A stretch of DNA of 64,000 nt from Adlercreutzia agrestimuris (GTDB taxonomy: Bacteria > Actinomycetota > Coriobacteriia > Coriobacteriales > Eggerthellaceae), in NCBI RefSeq assembly GCF_943193125.1, contig NZ_CALPCX010000003.1, forward strand, positions 1 to 64,000, written 5' to 3'. The translations under genes and the position numbers were made by a program. Below, in pieces: positions 1 to 7,828 of this stretch (position 1 is the first letter of the stretch; each line of letters begins with the position of its first letter). The notes under the pieces were generated by a model. The model was not told where the DNA came from, did not search any database, and saw only the letters and a program-made list of their open reading frames with translations.

Positions 1-252
1 CAACCGGTTGGGAGAAAGTCAACGGCAAGTGGTATTACTTCAACCCAAGCAATGGTGCTATGCGTACCTATGGTTGGTTGAAGGTCAATAACGACTGGTT
101 CTGGATTGACTCATCAGGTGCAGCTCGTGAGAATGCGTGGTTGCAATTAGGTGGGGTATGGTACTACCTCAAGACGGGATGCTATATGGCAACCGGTTGG
201 GAGGAAGTCAACGGCAAGTGGTATTACTTCAACCCAAGCGATGGCGCTATGG
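1..252 (+). repeat. Near-identical direct repeats encoding choline-binding modules (period 189 nt)
   Basis: Bases 1-63 and 190-252 are nearly identical. Both begin CAACCGGTTGGGAG and encode TGW(E)(K/E)VNGKWYYFNP. They lie 189 nt apart, with more divergent repeat units between. The first copy is cut by the window edge, so the array probably extends upstream. Such identity at DNA level points to recent duplication or recombination within the binding array. Confidence 0.8.
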
Positions 253-941
253 CAACAGGTACAAAAACAATTGATGGAAAAACATACACCTTTGCCGCTT
301 CGGGTGTATGCTCCAATCCTCCAGGTACAAATTCAGGGGGTTCTTCAAATTCATCAACAAGCTCAGCAGATGCCGTCCTTGATGCTACGGGAAATAATTA
401 TGCCATTATGGGTAATTCGCAAACTACCGTGAATAAGATGGTGAAGTATTACAACGAAATGATGAGTTTGGGAGCTTCTAAAGGGTGGAAATACCCCGCT
501 TATAAATATGCTTCCAAAGGAGCTCCTACTATCAACGCTTTTTGTCAGCTCATTTATAGTCAAGCAAAAGCCGAAGGTGTGCGCGCCGAAGTGCTTTTCG
601 CTCAAGTTATGCTTGAAACAAATTGGCTGCAATTTGGGGGCGATGTTGATAGAAACGGAAAAGTGCAATGCAACTTTGGTGGGTTGGGTGCAACAGGTGG
701 CGGTGAGCCAGGATTAACCTTTACTGATGTAAAGACAGGTCTTTTGGCACAAGCTCAGCATCTTAAAGGCCATGCTTCAACTGCATCTTTGAATCAGCCA
801 TGCGTTGACCCGCGCTTTAAGTATTTGGCTTCCAAGCGTGGTAGCGCTCCTGTTGTAGCAAAACTTGCTGGTACGTGGGCTGCGGATAGGCAATATAACA
901 CCAAGCTTATGACCTATATCAAAAAACTAGCAACGTTTTAA
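1..941 (+). CDS. Choline-binding endo-beta-N-acetylglucosaminidase (autolysin), 5' end outside window
   Basis: The reading frame is open from base 3 with no start codon before the window edge, so this is the C-terminal part of a longer secreted protein. The first ~95 residues are choline-binding (CW_binding_1) repeats of the type GWEEVNGKWYYFNPSDGAM. They are rich in Trp, Tyr and Gly, which in this family form aromatic cages for phosphocholine on the cell wall. A Ser/Asn-rich linker follows (about residues 100-125). The C-terminal ~150 residues look like a glucosaminidase (PF01832-type) domain, with the motif VLFAQVMLETNW holding the likely catalytic Glu, and a terminal repeat-like helix. The enzyme should cut glycan strands of peptidoglycan while anchored to choline-substituted polymer. 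The next two genes make and import activated choline, which fits. A terminator follows, so it is probably transcribed apart from them. Confidence 0.85.
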   Translation, partial: TGWEKVNGKWYYFNPSNGAMRTYGWLKVNNDWFWIDSSGAARENAWLQLGGVWYYLKTGCYMATGWEEVNGKWYYFNPSDGAMATGTKTIDGKTYTFAASGVCSNPPGTNSGGSSNSSTSSADAVLDATGNNYAIMGNSQTTVNKMVKYYNEMMSLGASKGWKYPAYKYASKGAPTINAFCQLIYSQAKAEGVRAEVLFAQVMLETNWLQFGGDVDRNGKVQCNFGGLGATGGGEPGLTFTDVKTGLLAQAQHLKGHASTASLNQPCVDPRFKYLASKRGSAPVVAKLAGTWAADRQYNTKLMTYIKKLATF

Positions 942-962
942 TATACCGTGTGCTTTATGAAG

Positions 963-991
963 CGGGTGAACGAATGCCGTTCACCCGTTTT
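963..991 (+). terminator. Intrinsic terminator after the autolysin
   Basis: Arms CGGGTGAACG (963-972) and CGTTCACCCG (978-987) pair perfectly over 10 bp around AATGC and are followed by TTTTGTTGTT. It lies 22 nt after the stop codon. Confidence 0.9.
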
Positions 992-1023
992 GTTGTTCAA
1001 ATAATAAAAAATTACAAAAATTA

Positions 1024-1064
1024 TGAACATAAGTGTTCAAAAGAATTAGAAAACATAGTATATT
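1024..1064 (+). promoter_or_regulatory. Promoter of the lic genes with an overlapping dyad
   Basis: A dyad TGAACA-TAAG-TGTTCA (1024-1039) overlaps a possible -35 TTCAAA (1036-1041). A -10-like TATATT lies 17 nt further on (1059-1064). The region is very AT-rich. The gene downstream starts with a helix-turn-helix domain, so autoregulation at this dyad is an inference. Confidence 0.5.
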
Positions 1065-1105
1065 GAACGCATGGTATACGGCGTGCACCCAGAAAGAAGT
1101 TGACC

Positions 1106-2890
1106 ATGCTTTCAAAAAATGAGTTTTCTGTTTTAGCTGCGTTGCAACAAAATCCTCAATCTTCTCAGCGACAAATTGCCACTGCAACTGGTCTTTCGTT
1201 GGGATCGGTTAATGCTGCGCGCAAAGAACTAATTGAGCGCGGGTTTATTGATCAAGATACACCTACACAAGCAGGACTTATTGAGCTTGAGCCGTATCGT
1301 GTCGACAATGCCATTATTTTAGCAGCGGGTCTTTCATCTCGTTTTGCTCCCATTTCTTATGAAAAACCCAAAGGGTTACTTGAGGTACGTGGCGAGATTC
1401 TTATTGAACGTCAAATTCGCCAACTTCATGAGGTGGGCATTACTGACATTACGGTTGTAGTCGGATACAAGAAAGAGTATTTTTTCTATCTTGAGGAAAA
1501 ATTTGGCGTCACTATTGCGGTCAATACTGAATATGCCAAGCGCAATAATCACTCATCTCTTATGGTGGTTCGCGAAATACTTCGCAATACTTTTGTATGC
1601 TCTTCAGATAACTACTTCGTTAAGAATCCTTTTGAAGCATTTGTGTATAAAGCCTACTATGCCGTGACTTATGTAGATGGGCCCACTGAAGAGTGGTGTG
1701 TGCATATGGGCACAGGAAACCGTATCGTGGATGTGCAAATTGGTGGTGCTGATTCGCACATCATGCTTGGTCATGTTTATTTTGATCGTGCTTTCTCTGA
1801 GGGATTCCGTGAAATCTTAGAGGCTGAATATCACCTACCTGTAACAGTGGACAAGCTTTGGGAAGAACTCTTTATTGATCATATTACTGAACTTGACATG
1901 ACCGCACGCGTTTATCCTGAAGGTGAAATTTTTGAGTTTGACACCCTTGATGAATTGCGTGAGTTCGATCCACTTTTCCTTCAAAACATTGACTCAGAGG
2001 CTTTTGACAATATTGTTGAAGCTTTGGGTTGTGAGAAAAACGATATTCGAGATGTGTATCCCCTTAAGCAAGGACTCACAAATCTTTCGTGCCATATTAG
2101 GGTGGGCGGCGAAGAATTTGTTTATCGTCATCCTGGTGTAGGAACTGAAGAAATCATTGATCGCGAGGCTGAGGTAATTGCTCAGAAGATGGCGCGTGAG
2201 CTTGGACTGGATTCAACTTTTATTACTGAAGACCCAGAAAAAGGTTGGAAGATTTCAAAGTTTATTCCAAATTGCCGACAGCTTGATCCTTCTGATCCCA
2301 CACACGTGAAGCGCGCAATGGATATGGCTCGAACGCTCCACGAATCCCAAGTGAACGTGAATCGAACATTTGACTTTTATGCCGAAGGTAAACGCTACGA
2401 AGAACTTCTTCTTGAGCGCTTGGGCACCATTGATGTTCCTGGCTACTATGAAATGGCCGAAAAGGTAAAGCGTCTTAAGGCGTTTGCGGATGCCGATGAG
2501 ACTTATACTTGTTTATCTCATAATGACTTTTTCATGCTGAACTTTTTAATTGATGAGAACGATCATATGTCGCTTATCGATTGGGAATACTCAGGGATGT
2601 CAGACTATGCAAGTGACTTTGGAACCTTTGTAGTGTGCTGTCAACTTTCTGAAGAGCAGGCACTTGAAGCACTTGAGTTCTATTTCGATCGAACCCCTAC
2701 GGATGCTGAGATACGGCATAACTTCGCTTATGTCGTCTTAGCTGGTTGGTGTTGGTATGTCTGGGCACTTCTTAAAGAAGCGGAAGGAGATATTGTTGGA
2801 GAGTGGCTATATATCTATTATCGCTACGCTAAAGACTATCTGGATAAAGTTTTGAATTGGTATGAGCAGGCCGACAAGGAAGGTTGCTAA
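1106..2890 (+). CDS. licCA: HTH - phosphocholine cytidylyltransferase - choline kinase fusion (LicC-LicA)
   Basis: Three domains are visible. Residues ~1-60 form a MarR-like winged helix-turn-helix (RQIATATGLSLGSVNAARKE). Residues ~67-300 are a nucleotidyltransferase with LAAGLSSRF (72-80) and EKPKG (86-90), as in LicC CTP:phosphocholine cytidylyltransferases. Residues ~320-594 are a choline-kinase fold with the phosphotransferase motif LSHNDFFMLNF and the metal motif LIDWEYSG. The protein should phosphorylate choline and convert it to CDP-choline in the cytoplasm, the donor for phosphocholine on wall polymer. In Streptococcus pneumoniae licA and licC are separate genes. I chose ATG 1106 because AGAAAGAAG (1091-1099) is well spaced for it; a TTG at 1100 is the alternative. 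LicB follows 2 nt after the stop. No licD transferase is seen in the window. Confidence 0.88.
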   Translation: MLSKNEFSVLAALQQNPQSSQRQIATATGLSLGSVNAARKELIERGFIDQDTPTQAGLIELEPYRVDNAIILAAGLSSRFAPISYEKPKGLLEVRGEILIERQIRQLHEVGITDITVVVGYKKEYFFYLEEKFGVTIAVNTEYAKRNNHSSLMVVREILRNTFVCSSDNYFVKNPFEAFVYKAYYAVTYVDGPTEEWCVHMGTGNRIVDVQIGGADSHIMLGHVYFDRAFSEGFREILEAEYHLPVTVDKLWEELFIDHITELDMTARVYPEGEIFEFDTLDELREFDPLFLQNIDSEAFDNIVEALGCEKNDIRDVYPLKQGLTNLSCHIRVGGEEFVYRHPGVGTEEIIDREAEVIAQKMARELGLDSTFITEDPEKGWKISKFIPNCRQLDPSDPTHVKRAMDMARTLHESQVNVNRTFDFYAEGKRYEELLLERLGTIDVPGYYEMAEKVKRLKAFADADETYTCLSHNDFFMLNFLIDENDHMSLIDWEYSGMSDYASDFGTFVVCCQLSEEQALEALEFYFDRTPTDAEIRHNFAYVVLAGWCWYVWALLKEAEGDIVGEWLYIYYRYAKDYLDKVLNWYEQADKEGC

Positions 2891-2892
2891 TA

Positions 2893-3858
2893 ATGCATGG
2901 ATTTGGATCTATTAAGTTTGGTTTGACAAGCGGCCTTTTGTGGGGCCTTGATACCGTTATTTTGGGTATTGCGCTATCTATGTCACCCTACATTGGCACG
3001 GCTGAAGCAATTGCTTATGCTGCTATAGCTTCATCTGCTCTGCATGACATTTTCTGTGCCATTTGGATGTTTATTTACATGGGTATTAAAGGACGTCTCA
3101 AGGATACCTGGGCAGCCCTTAAAACACGTTCAGGTAAAGTGGTTATTTTAGGAGCACTTCTGGGCGGTCCTATTGGTATGACGGGATATGTTATTGCAAT
3201 TGATAATATTGGCGCAGGATATACAGCAATCATTTCATCAATTTATCCGGCTGTAGGAACTTTTTTGTCAGCAATTATCCTAAAAGAGCGCATGCTGCCA
3301 AAGCAACTCATTGCTCTGTTTGTTGCAATCGGTGGCATTATTGCTATGGGTTATATCTCTTCTGGCGGAGGCGAGATGGGTGCTAATCCAACACTTGGCT
3401 TTATTGCGGCACTTGCAGCTGTTATTGGTTGGGGATCTGAAGCGGTTATCTGTGGCTGGGGCATGAAAGATGACTCGGTTGACAATGAGACTGCACTTCA
3501 GATTCGCGAGACCACTTCAGGTTTGGTATATGCGCTGGTAGTGTTGCCGCTCTTTGGCGCTTGGGCGTTTACCGCTCAGGCAATTCCCTCAGTTGCAACA
3601 GGAATCATTGGTCTTGCAGCATTAGCTGGTGTCACCTCTTATCTGTTCTATTACAAATCAATCTCTTCGCCTATTGGTGCAGCAAAGTCTATGGCGCTCA
3701 ATATTAGTTATTCCGCTTGGGCGGTACTCTTCGCTCTTATATTACAAGGAACCATTCCTAGTGTTGCTTCGGTAATCTGCTGTATTGTTATCCTGGCGGG
3801 CACCATTCTTGCAGCAAGCGATTGGAAAGAATTATTTGGCACCTCGCGCTCAAAGTAA
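2893..3858 (+). CDS. licB: LicB-type choline permease (DMT superfamily)
   Basis: A very hydrophobic protein of 321 residues with about ten membrane segments, in the drug/metabolite transporter superfamily fold (two EamA-like halves). It opens GFGSIKFGLTSGLLWGLDTV, which resembles LicB choline transporters. Its place 2 nt behind the LicC-LicA fusion indicates that it brings choline into the cell for that enzyme. ATG 2893 is preferred because AAGGAAGG (2876-2883) sits about 9 nt upstream; a TTG at 2884 inside the preceding gene is a weaker option. A strong terminator ends the unit. The choline substrate follows from context; other DMT substrates cannot be excluded from sequence alone. Confidence 0.8.
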   Translation: MHGFGSIKFGLTSGLLWGLDTVILGIALSMSPYIGTAEAIAYAAIASSALHDIFCAIWMFIYMGIKGRLKDTWAALKTRSGKVVILGALLGGPIGMTGYVIAIDNIGAGYTAIISSIYPAVGTFLSAIILKERMLPKQLIALFVAIGGIIAMGYISSGGGEMGANPTLGFIAALAAVIGWGSEAVICGWGMKDDSVDNETALQIRETTSGLVYALVVLPLFGAWAFTAQAIPSVATGIIGLAALAGVTSYLFYYKSISSPIGAAKSMALNISYSAWAVLFALILQGTIPSVASVICCIVILAGTILAASDWKELFGTSRSK

Positions 3859-3900
3859 AAGAATGCTTAATCGGACAATTTAAATAATGAGACCACAAAA

Positions 3901-3930
3901 GAAGCGCTCACCAAGGTGAGCGCTTCTTTT
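3901..3930. terminator. Bidirectional intrinsic terminator between licB and the Hpt gene
   Basis: GAAGCGCTCACC (3901-3912) and GGTGAGCGCTTC (3915-3926) are perfectly complementary. TTTT follows on the plus strand, and AAAA precedes the stem, giving a U-tract on the minus strand too. It sits between convergent genes. Confidence 0.92.
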
Positions 3931-3950
3931 GCAATTCAAACTGTTTTAAG

Positions 3951-4307
3951 TTAGGAGTTTAGTGAAGCCAAAGCATCTTTGACGGCGTCATAAGCGCTAT
4001 CAAGCTCGTCCATGTTTTGTAGGGCGGTTGCAACATCTGCTGAGTGCAGTGCATCGCTTACGCGAGTTGCAACAGTATAAAGATCAGTAAATGAGAGATT
4101 GCCAGCAACACCTTTTAGTGAGTGAGCTGCACGATAGGCCGTTTCAATGTCGGAATCAGCAAGAGCCTCCTTGAGGCGAGCATGATGTGGATCGTCAGCA
4201 AACTTGCTCGCAAGGCGCATATAGAGTTCCTTGTTTCCGCCAAAGCGATCCATGGCTTCCTCATAATTAATAATGGTGGATTCTGAGAAGTCGCTTAATT
4301 CTGCCAT
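3951..4307 (-). CDS. Stand-alone Hpt (histidine phosphotransfer) domain protein
   Basis: A soluble protein of 118 residues that is essentially one Hpt four-helix bundle. The phospho-acceptor motif AAHSLKGVAGNL places the likely phosphorylated His at residue 62. Hpt proteins shuttle phosphate between hybrid sensor kinases and response regulators. No kinase or receiver gene lies beside it, so its partners are unknown. The frame is open further upstream to 4460, but ATG 4307 has a strong Shine-Dalgarno GGAGGAGG (about 4315-4322) and the extra upstream residues look non-coding. It is monocistronic, with a terminator on the 3' side. Confidence 0.82.
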   Translation of the reverse strand: MAELSDFSESTIINYEEAMDRFGGNKELYMRLASKFADDPHHARLKEALADSDIETAYRAAHSLKGVAGNLSFTDLYTVATRVSDALHSADVATALQNMDELDSAYDAVKDALASLNS

Positions 4308-4322
4308 ACCAATTACCTCCTC

Positions 4323-4386
4323 CACATAGTTGGATGAAATCCCTATGTGTCCTGAGATGCACCCCCAATAAGATAGTGAAAGTATA
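4323..4386 (-). promoter_or_regulatory. Promoter and leader hairpin of the Hpt gene
   Basis: On the minus strand a -10-like TATACT (4381-4386) precedes a leader of about 65 nt. The leader contains CACATAG...CTATGTG (4323-4349) with an inner GGAT/ATCC pairing, forming a hairpin directly 5' of the Shine-Dalgarno. No good -35 is seen. A role in translation control is only a possibility. Confidence 0.4.
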
Positions 4387-4503
4387 CGCGACGTAAAGTT
4401 CTGATAACAGGAGAGAGAAGGAGCGTTGCCAAACGGTGAAATGACCTGATAGGTCAACAATTATGAGAGACCCTGTGGCTTGTTGCTGTAGTATGACTAT
4501 CCC

Positions 4504-4556
4504 GAGAATGGGACAGCGGAGTATGTAAATTATGGCTTTTTTTAGCTGTCCTTCTC
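4504..4556 (-). terminator. Inverted repeat at the 3' end of the glycan operon
   Basis: GAGAA..GGACAGC (4504-4517) pairs with GCTGTCCTTCTC (4545-4556), with a 2-nt bulge and a 27-nt loop that holds a run of seven T's. The stem includes the last codons of the minus-strand sugar transferase. It is a plausible but untypical terminator because no U-tract follows the minus-strand stem. Confidence 0.35.
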
Positions 4557-5144
4557 GTTTTCAACATAGATGCCTTCTTGGGCGAATACTGTTGAAAATG
4601 TCTTGAAGAAGACCTTAACGTCTAAGAGAAAATTCACATGTTCTACATAATAAACGTCAAGTGCTAAGCGTTCGTGCCAAGGTAAAGAATTTCGTCCATA
4701 GACCGCAGCATAACCCGTAATGCCTGGTTTAACCAAGAGTTTCATGCATTCGTTGCCTTCGTATAATTCGGTTTCGCGGCGAAGGTCGGGTCTTGGTCCA
4801 ACAACCGACATTGTGCCATTGAGTACATTGAGAAACTGAGGCATTTCATCAAGGGAGGTTTTACGCATAAATGCGCCTATCCTGGTCATGCGTGGATCGT
4901 CAGCGCCATTATAGGTGGAGCCATCTTCCATAACTAAGTCAGGTGCATTTACCTTCATGGATCGTAGTTTGTACATTTTGAAATCTTGGCCGTCTTTACC
5001 AACGCGCGGTGCGTTGTAAAATACTGGACCACCATCTTCGAAATGGATAAATGGCGCCAAAATAGCAATAATAAGCAGCACGAACGGCAGTGCTATAAGG
5101 CTGACTACAATATCGCAAAGACGTTTTCCAAATCGTTTATACAT
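4542..5144 (-). CDS. Undecaprenyl-phosphate phosphoglycosyl transferase (PglC/WcaJ-type sugar transferase)
   Basis: At 200 residues this is the small, monotopic type of bacterial sugar transferase. The N-terminus (KRLCDIVVSLIALPFVLLII) is the re-entrant membrane helix of the family. It is followed by YKLRSM, by KTSLDEMPQFLNVLNGTMS, and by the signature VVGPRPDL. These enzymes transfer a sugar-1-phosphate from a UDP-sugar to undecaprenyl phosphate at the inner face of the membrane, the first step of a surface glycan. Its ATG overlaps the stop of the aminotransferase gene by 1 nt (TAATG), so the two are translationally coupled. The PLP aminotransferase next door suggests an amino-sugar such as a bacillosamine-like residue, but the sugar cannot be read from sequence. 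Confidence 0.88.
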   Translation of the reverse strand: MYKRFGKRLCDIVVSLIALPFVLLIIAILAPFIHFEDGGPVFYNAPRVGKDGQDFKMYKLRSMKVNAPDLVMEDGSTYNGADDPRMTRIGAFMRKTSLDEMPQFLNVLNGTMSVVGPRPDLRRETELYEGNECMKLLVKPGITGYAAVYGRNSLPWHERLALDVYYVEHVNFLLDVKVFFKTFSTVFAQEGIYVENEKDS

Positions 5145-6427
5145 TAGGCAATACCTTGTTCCTCAAGCAGGCTGTAGGCGTCATTGAAGACCTTGCATAC
5201 TGTTACGACATCCTCATCGGTAAGCAAAGTATGCAAAGGAAGCGTGATTTCGTTTTCAAACTGTGCGAGTGCATGCGGGAAATCCTTGCAGTTAAACCCA
5301 AGGTTTTGATAGGCGCTCAAGAGGGGGAGCGGTTTGTAATGCACGTTTGTTGCAACGCCTTGTTTTGCCATTTGCTCAATGAGCGCATTGCGAAATACGT
5401 GAGTTTTACCAGGAAGTCGGCATATAAGAAGATGCCCGCTTGATGAATAGCCGTCAGGCAAGCTGCGTGCGTAAGCATCATTAGCAAGCGAGTCTTCGGC
5501 ACCTGCTTTGTTTTCGTAATGGCGATATACGCTGATGCGCTTTGGGTCCAGATTGGCAAGATATTCGCTCACAAGTTCTCGTCTTCGTGCTAAAAGCCCT
5601 GGATAACGTTTGAGTTGGACCAATCCCAAGGAGGCCTGGATATCGGTCATATTGCATTTGTATCCAGGAAATGCAATGTCATATTCCCAAGCACCTGCTT
5701 TGGTTTTTGCGAGGGCATCTTTGGTTTGACCATGGAGCGCCCAGAGCATAATTTCGGTGTAAAGCTCATCGTCATCAAAGGTGTCAGCGCGCCACGTAAG
5801 TGCGCCACCTTCGGCAGTAGTAAAGTTTTTGACTGCATGAAAAGAAAAAGCAGTCAAATCAGCTACAGACCCTGCATGTTTTCCATGGCGTACTGCGCCA
5901 AGCGCATGCGCGGCATCTGCAATTATTGCTACGCGTCCGAGCGCTTCTTGACGAGGGTGCTGTGGAACAAAGCTTGCCTTGGTGCTTTCAGCAACGGCAA
6001 ATAACGCATCGTAATCAACCATACGACCCGCAAGATCAACAGGGATAATCGCTTTTGTTCTTGGTGTTATGAGCCCCTTGAGTGATTCATAGTCCATTTC
6101 AAATGAATCAGGTGCCGTGTCGCATAAGATGGGTGTTGCGCCAACGTGGCAAATAACAGAGCATGAGGCGGTGTAGGTGTAAGCTGAAGTAATAACTTCG
6201 TCTCCAGGGCCTATACCCAAAACGCGCAAAGCGCATTCAAGTGCTGCAGTAGCAGAAGAAACGCAAGCAGTTTTTGTGGTGTGACAAAACGCGCTGAGCT
6301 GTCGTTCAAGTTCCTTTACCTTAGGCCCAGTTGTAATCCAACCACTTTTAAGAGTATCAACAACTTCAGCAATCTCTTCGTCGGTAATATCGGGTGGCGA
6401 AAAAGGAATAGCAATATCGGTGCTCAC
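5144..6427 (-). CDS. DegT/DnrJ/EryC1-family PLP-dependent sugar aminotransferase
   Basis: 427 residues, close to family length. Motifs seen are IPFSPPDITDEEI at the N-terminus, the PLP-pocket region SSATAALECAL, ADAAHALGA, and SFHAVKNFTTAEGG with the Schiff-base Lys. The family transfers an amino group from glutamate to a keto-sugar nucleotide. The start is GTG 6427, supported by AAGGAG about 7 nt upstream; that Shine-Dalgarno overlaps the stop region of the glycosyltransferase gene. The phosphoglycosyl transferase follows directly, as in pgl-type loci where PglE and PglC are neighbours. The segment around residues 150-165 (STKASFVPQHPRQEALGR) looks like a small insertion relative to typical members. 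Confidence 0.88.
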   Translation of the reverse strand: MSTDIAIPFSPPDITDEEIAEVVDTLKSGWITTGPKVKELERQLSAFCHTTKTACVSSATAALECALRVLGIGPGDEVITSAYTYTASCSVICHVGATPILCDTAPDSFEMDYESLKGLITPRTKAIIPVDLAGRMVDYDALFAVAESTKASFVPQHPRQEALGRVAIIADAAHALGAVRHGKHAGSVADLTAFSFHAVKNFTTAEGGALTWRADTFDDDELYTEIMLWALHGQTKDALAKTKAGAWEYDIAFPGYKCNMTDIQASLGLVQLKRYPGLLARRRELVSEYLANLDPKRISVYRHYENKAGAEDSLANDAYARSLPDGYSSSGHLLICRLPGKTHVFRNALIEQMAKQGVATNVHYKPLPLLSAYQNLGFNCKDFPHALAQFENEITLPLHTLLTDEDVVTVCKVFNDAYSLLEEQGIA

Positions 6428-6436
6428 GAATGCTCC

Positions 6437-7705
6437 TTATAATAAGTTGCGTATAAGATCAACGATCTTTTGATATGAATGCGCCTGATCAAACTCGGTT
6501 TCCGCTATAACACGACCTTTTGTTCCCATGATTTTGCACATAGATGGGTTGTTGGCAAGTTCAACAATTATGTGTGCCAATGCTTGCTCATCTTCGGCAT
6601 CAACGTTAAAGCCAAAACCGTCAGTAGCAACCTTTGCGCGAAATTCAGGCGAACTTCCAGTGTTGATCATCGGCTTTGAACTGGCAAGATAATCGCCAAT
6701 TTTGGTAACAATGCTTTGCACTGCTGATTTCACCAAAGAATTAATGGTTGCATCTGAAGCGCAAAGGTAAGCTGCCATATGGTCGTAGTCTTGATATCCA
6801 AGAAAATCTACAGGTGCATCAAGTTCTTGGGCAAGGGCTTCAAGTGATTCTCGTTCAGGACCATCACCGAGAATTTTAATGCGCAATGCAAGTGGCGTCG
6901 TGGAACGTCCAAGCATCGTATCATCGTGCTCAATAAGTGCGGCAGCACGAATAAGCGTTGCAAGGTCATAGCTTGCACCAAGAGTACCTGCATAGGTAAC
7001 CCAGAATTCATTATCGGGTTTGATAATTTCGGCGGCGCAGGCAGCCGCACCGGCATCAAATGTTGCAAGATTATTGCCAACATAAACTACAGCCTGCGGA
7101 TAAGGTGTTTCACGATCTTTCGCAGGGCGTTTAGCATATTCTTCTGAGGTGCCAACCGCGCCTGAGAGCAATTGATAGACAATGCGTGCGTCGCGAGCGA
7201 AAGGATAAAAAGCAATATCGCTTATAACAGGGATATCAATTACCATGCGCATTGCTTCAGGCCACAAATCATTCACGTCTGCCACAAAGGGGATATTGTG
7301 CGCTTGTGCGTATTCTGCGCAGATGCGTGCGACATCATTGGGGGGAATTTCAGCATAGATAAGCTGATAGCGTCCAGGATGAGACTCAAAGTACCCTCGG
7401 AGATTTTTTGCTGCTTGTCGATGTGATCGTATGCGCGCAAGATCAAGGTTTTTTTGATACCCTGGCTCATCAATAAAAACAATATGGTAGGGCAGGTTTT
7501 GATAACACGCACGGGTGGTATCACGGTGAGCTTTATCCCAGTGTTGAAACGCCGAGGTTATGAGATCTACTTCAAAACCTTGCTTAACGAGTAACTCTGA
7601 AAGCGCACGAAAGCGAGTATAGCCTCGTACTTCATCACCGAGCTTAACGCCCATAGTTACAACGGCAATTCGCGGTTTGTTGTTTTGTTTGCTTGGTGTA
7701 TTCAT
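6437..7705 (-). CDS. Glycosyltransferase family 4-like protein (GT-B fold)
   Basis: 422 residues from the chosen start. The N-terminal half carries PRIAVVTMGVKLGDEVRGYT and FVADVNDLWPEAMR, like the acceptor-binding domains of GT4 enzymes. The C-terminal half has WVTYAGTLGASYDL, ILGDGPERESLE and the donor-site region STKPMINT-like sequence ending in a helix. It should add a sugar to the lipid-linked glycan started by the two genes downstream in the same operon. ATG 7705 is preferred over ATG 7750 because homology begins there. No Shine-Dalgarno is visible, and a -10-like TATACT (minus strand, 7713-7718) ends only 7 nt before the ATG, so the mRNA may be leaderless. Confidence 0.82.
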   Translation of the reverse strand: MNTPSKQNNKPRIAVVTMGVKLGDEVRGYTRFRALSELLVKQGFEVDLITSAFQHWDKAHRDTTRACYQNLPYHIVFIDEPGYQKNLDLARIRSHRQAAKNLRGYFESHPGRYQLIYAEIPPNDVARICAEYAQAHNIPFVADVNDLWPEAMRMVIDIPVISDIAFYPFARDARIVYQLLSGAVGTSEEYAKRPAKDRETPYPQAVVYVGNNLATFDAGAAACAAEIIKPDNEFWVTYAGTLGASYDLATLIRAAALIEHDDTMLGRSTTPLALRIKILGDGPERESLEALAQELDAPVDFLGYQDYDHMAAYLCASDATINSLVKSAVQSIVTKIGDYLASSKPMINTGSSPEFRAKVATDGFGFNVDAEDEQALAHIIVELANNPSMCKIMGTKGRVIAETEFDQAHSYQKIVDLIRNLL

Positions 7706-7730
7706 GCTAGTCAGTATAGCAAAGCTTGCG

Positions 7731-7759
7731 CATTGGCGTATTGAGTGCATACGCCAATG
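7731..7759. promoter_or_regulatory. Perfect 11-bp dyad between the glycan operon and glnA
   Basis: CATTGGCGTAT (7731-7741) and ATACGCCAATG (7749-7759) are exact inverted repeats around TGAGTGC, with no U-tract on either side. The dyad lies about 62 bp upstream of the expected glnA transcription start and over the -35 region of the divergent glycosyltransferase promoter. An operator is more likely than a terminator. Confidence 0.6.
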
Positions 7760-7794
7760 ACGAAAAGAGCGTCATAGTTCAGAGGGTGGGCGAG

Positions 7795-7822
7795 TATAAT
7801 AACAGCGAATTTGAGAAAGGAT
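7795..7822 (+). promoter_or_regulatory. glnA -10 box and Shine-Dalgarno
   Basis: A consensus TATAAT (7795-7800) has no good -35 at the expected distance, which suits an activator-dependent promoter. GAGAAAGGATG (7813-7823) is the ribosome-binding site and selects ATG 7829 over the TTG at 7811. Confidence 0.65.
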
Positions 7823-7828
7823 GAGCAC

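Noticed and set aside
4308..4460. N-terminal extension of the Hpt gene to 4460
   Set aside because: The extension has no family similarity and a strong Shine-Dalgarno supports ATG 4307.
7731..7759. Dyad as a transcription terminator
   Set aside because: No U-tract on either strand and the flanking genes are divergent, so nothing needs to end there.
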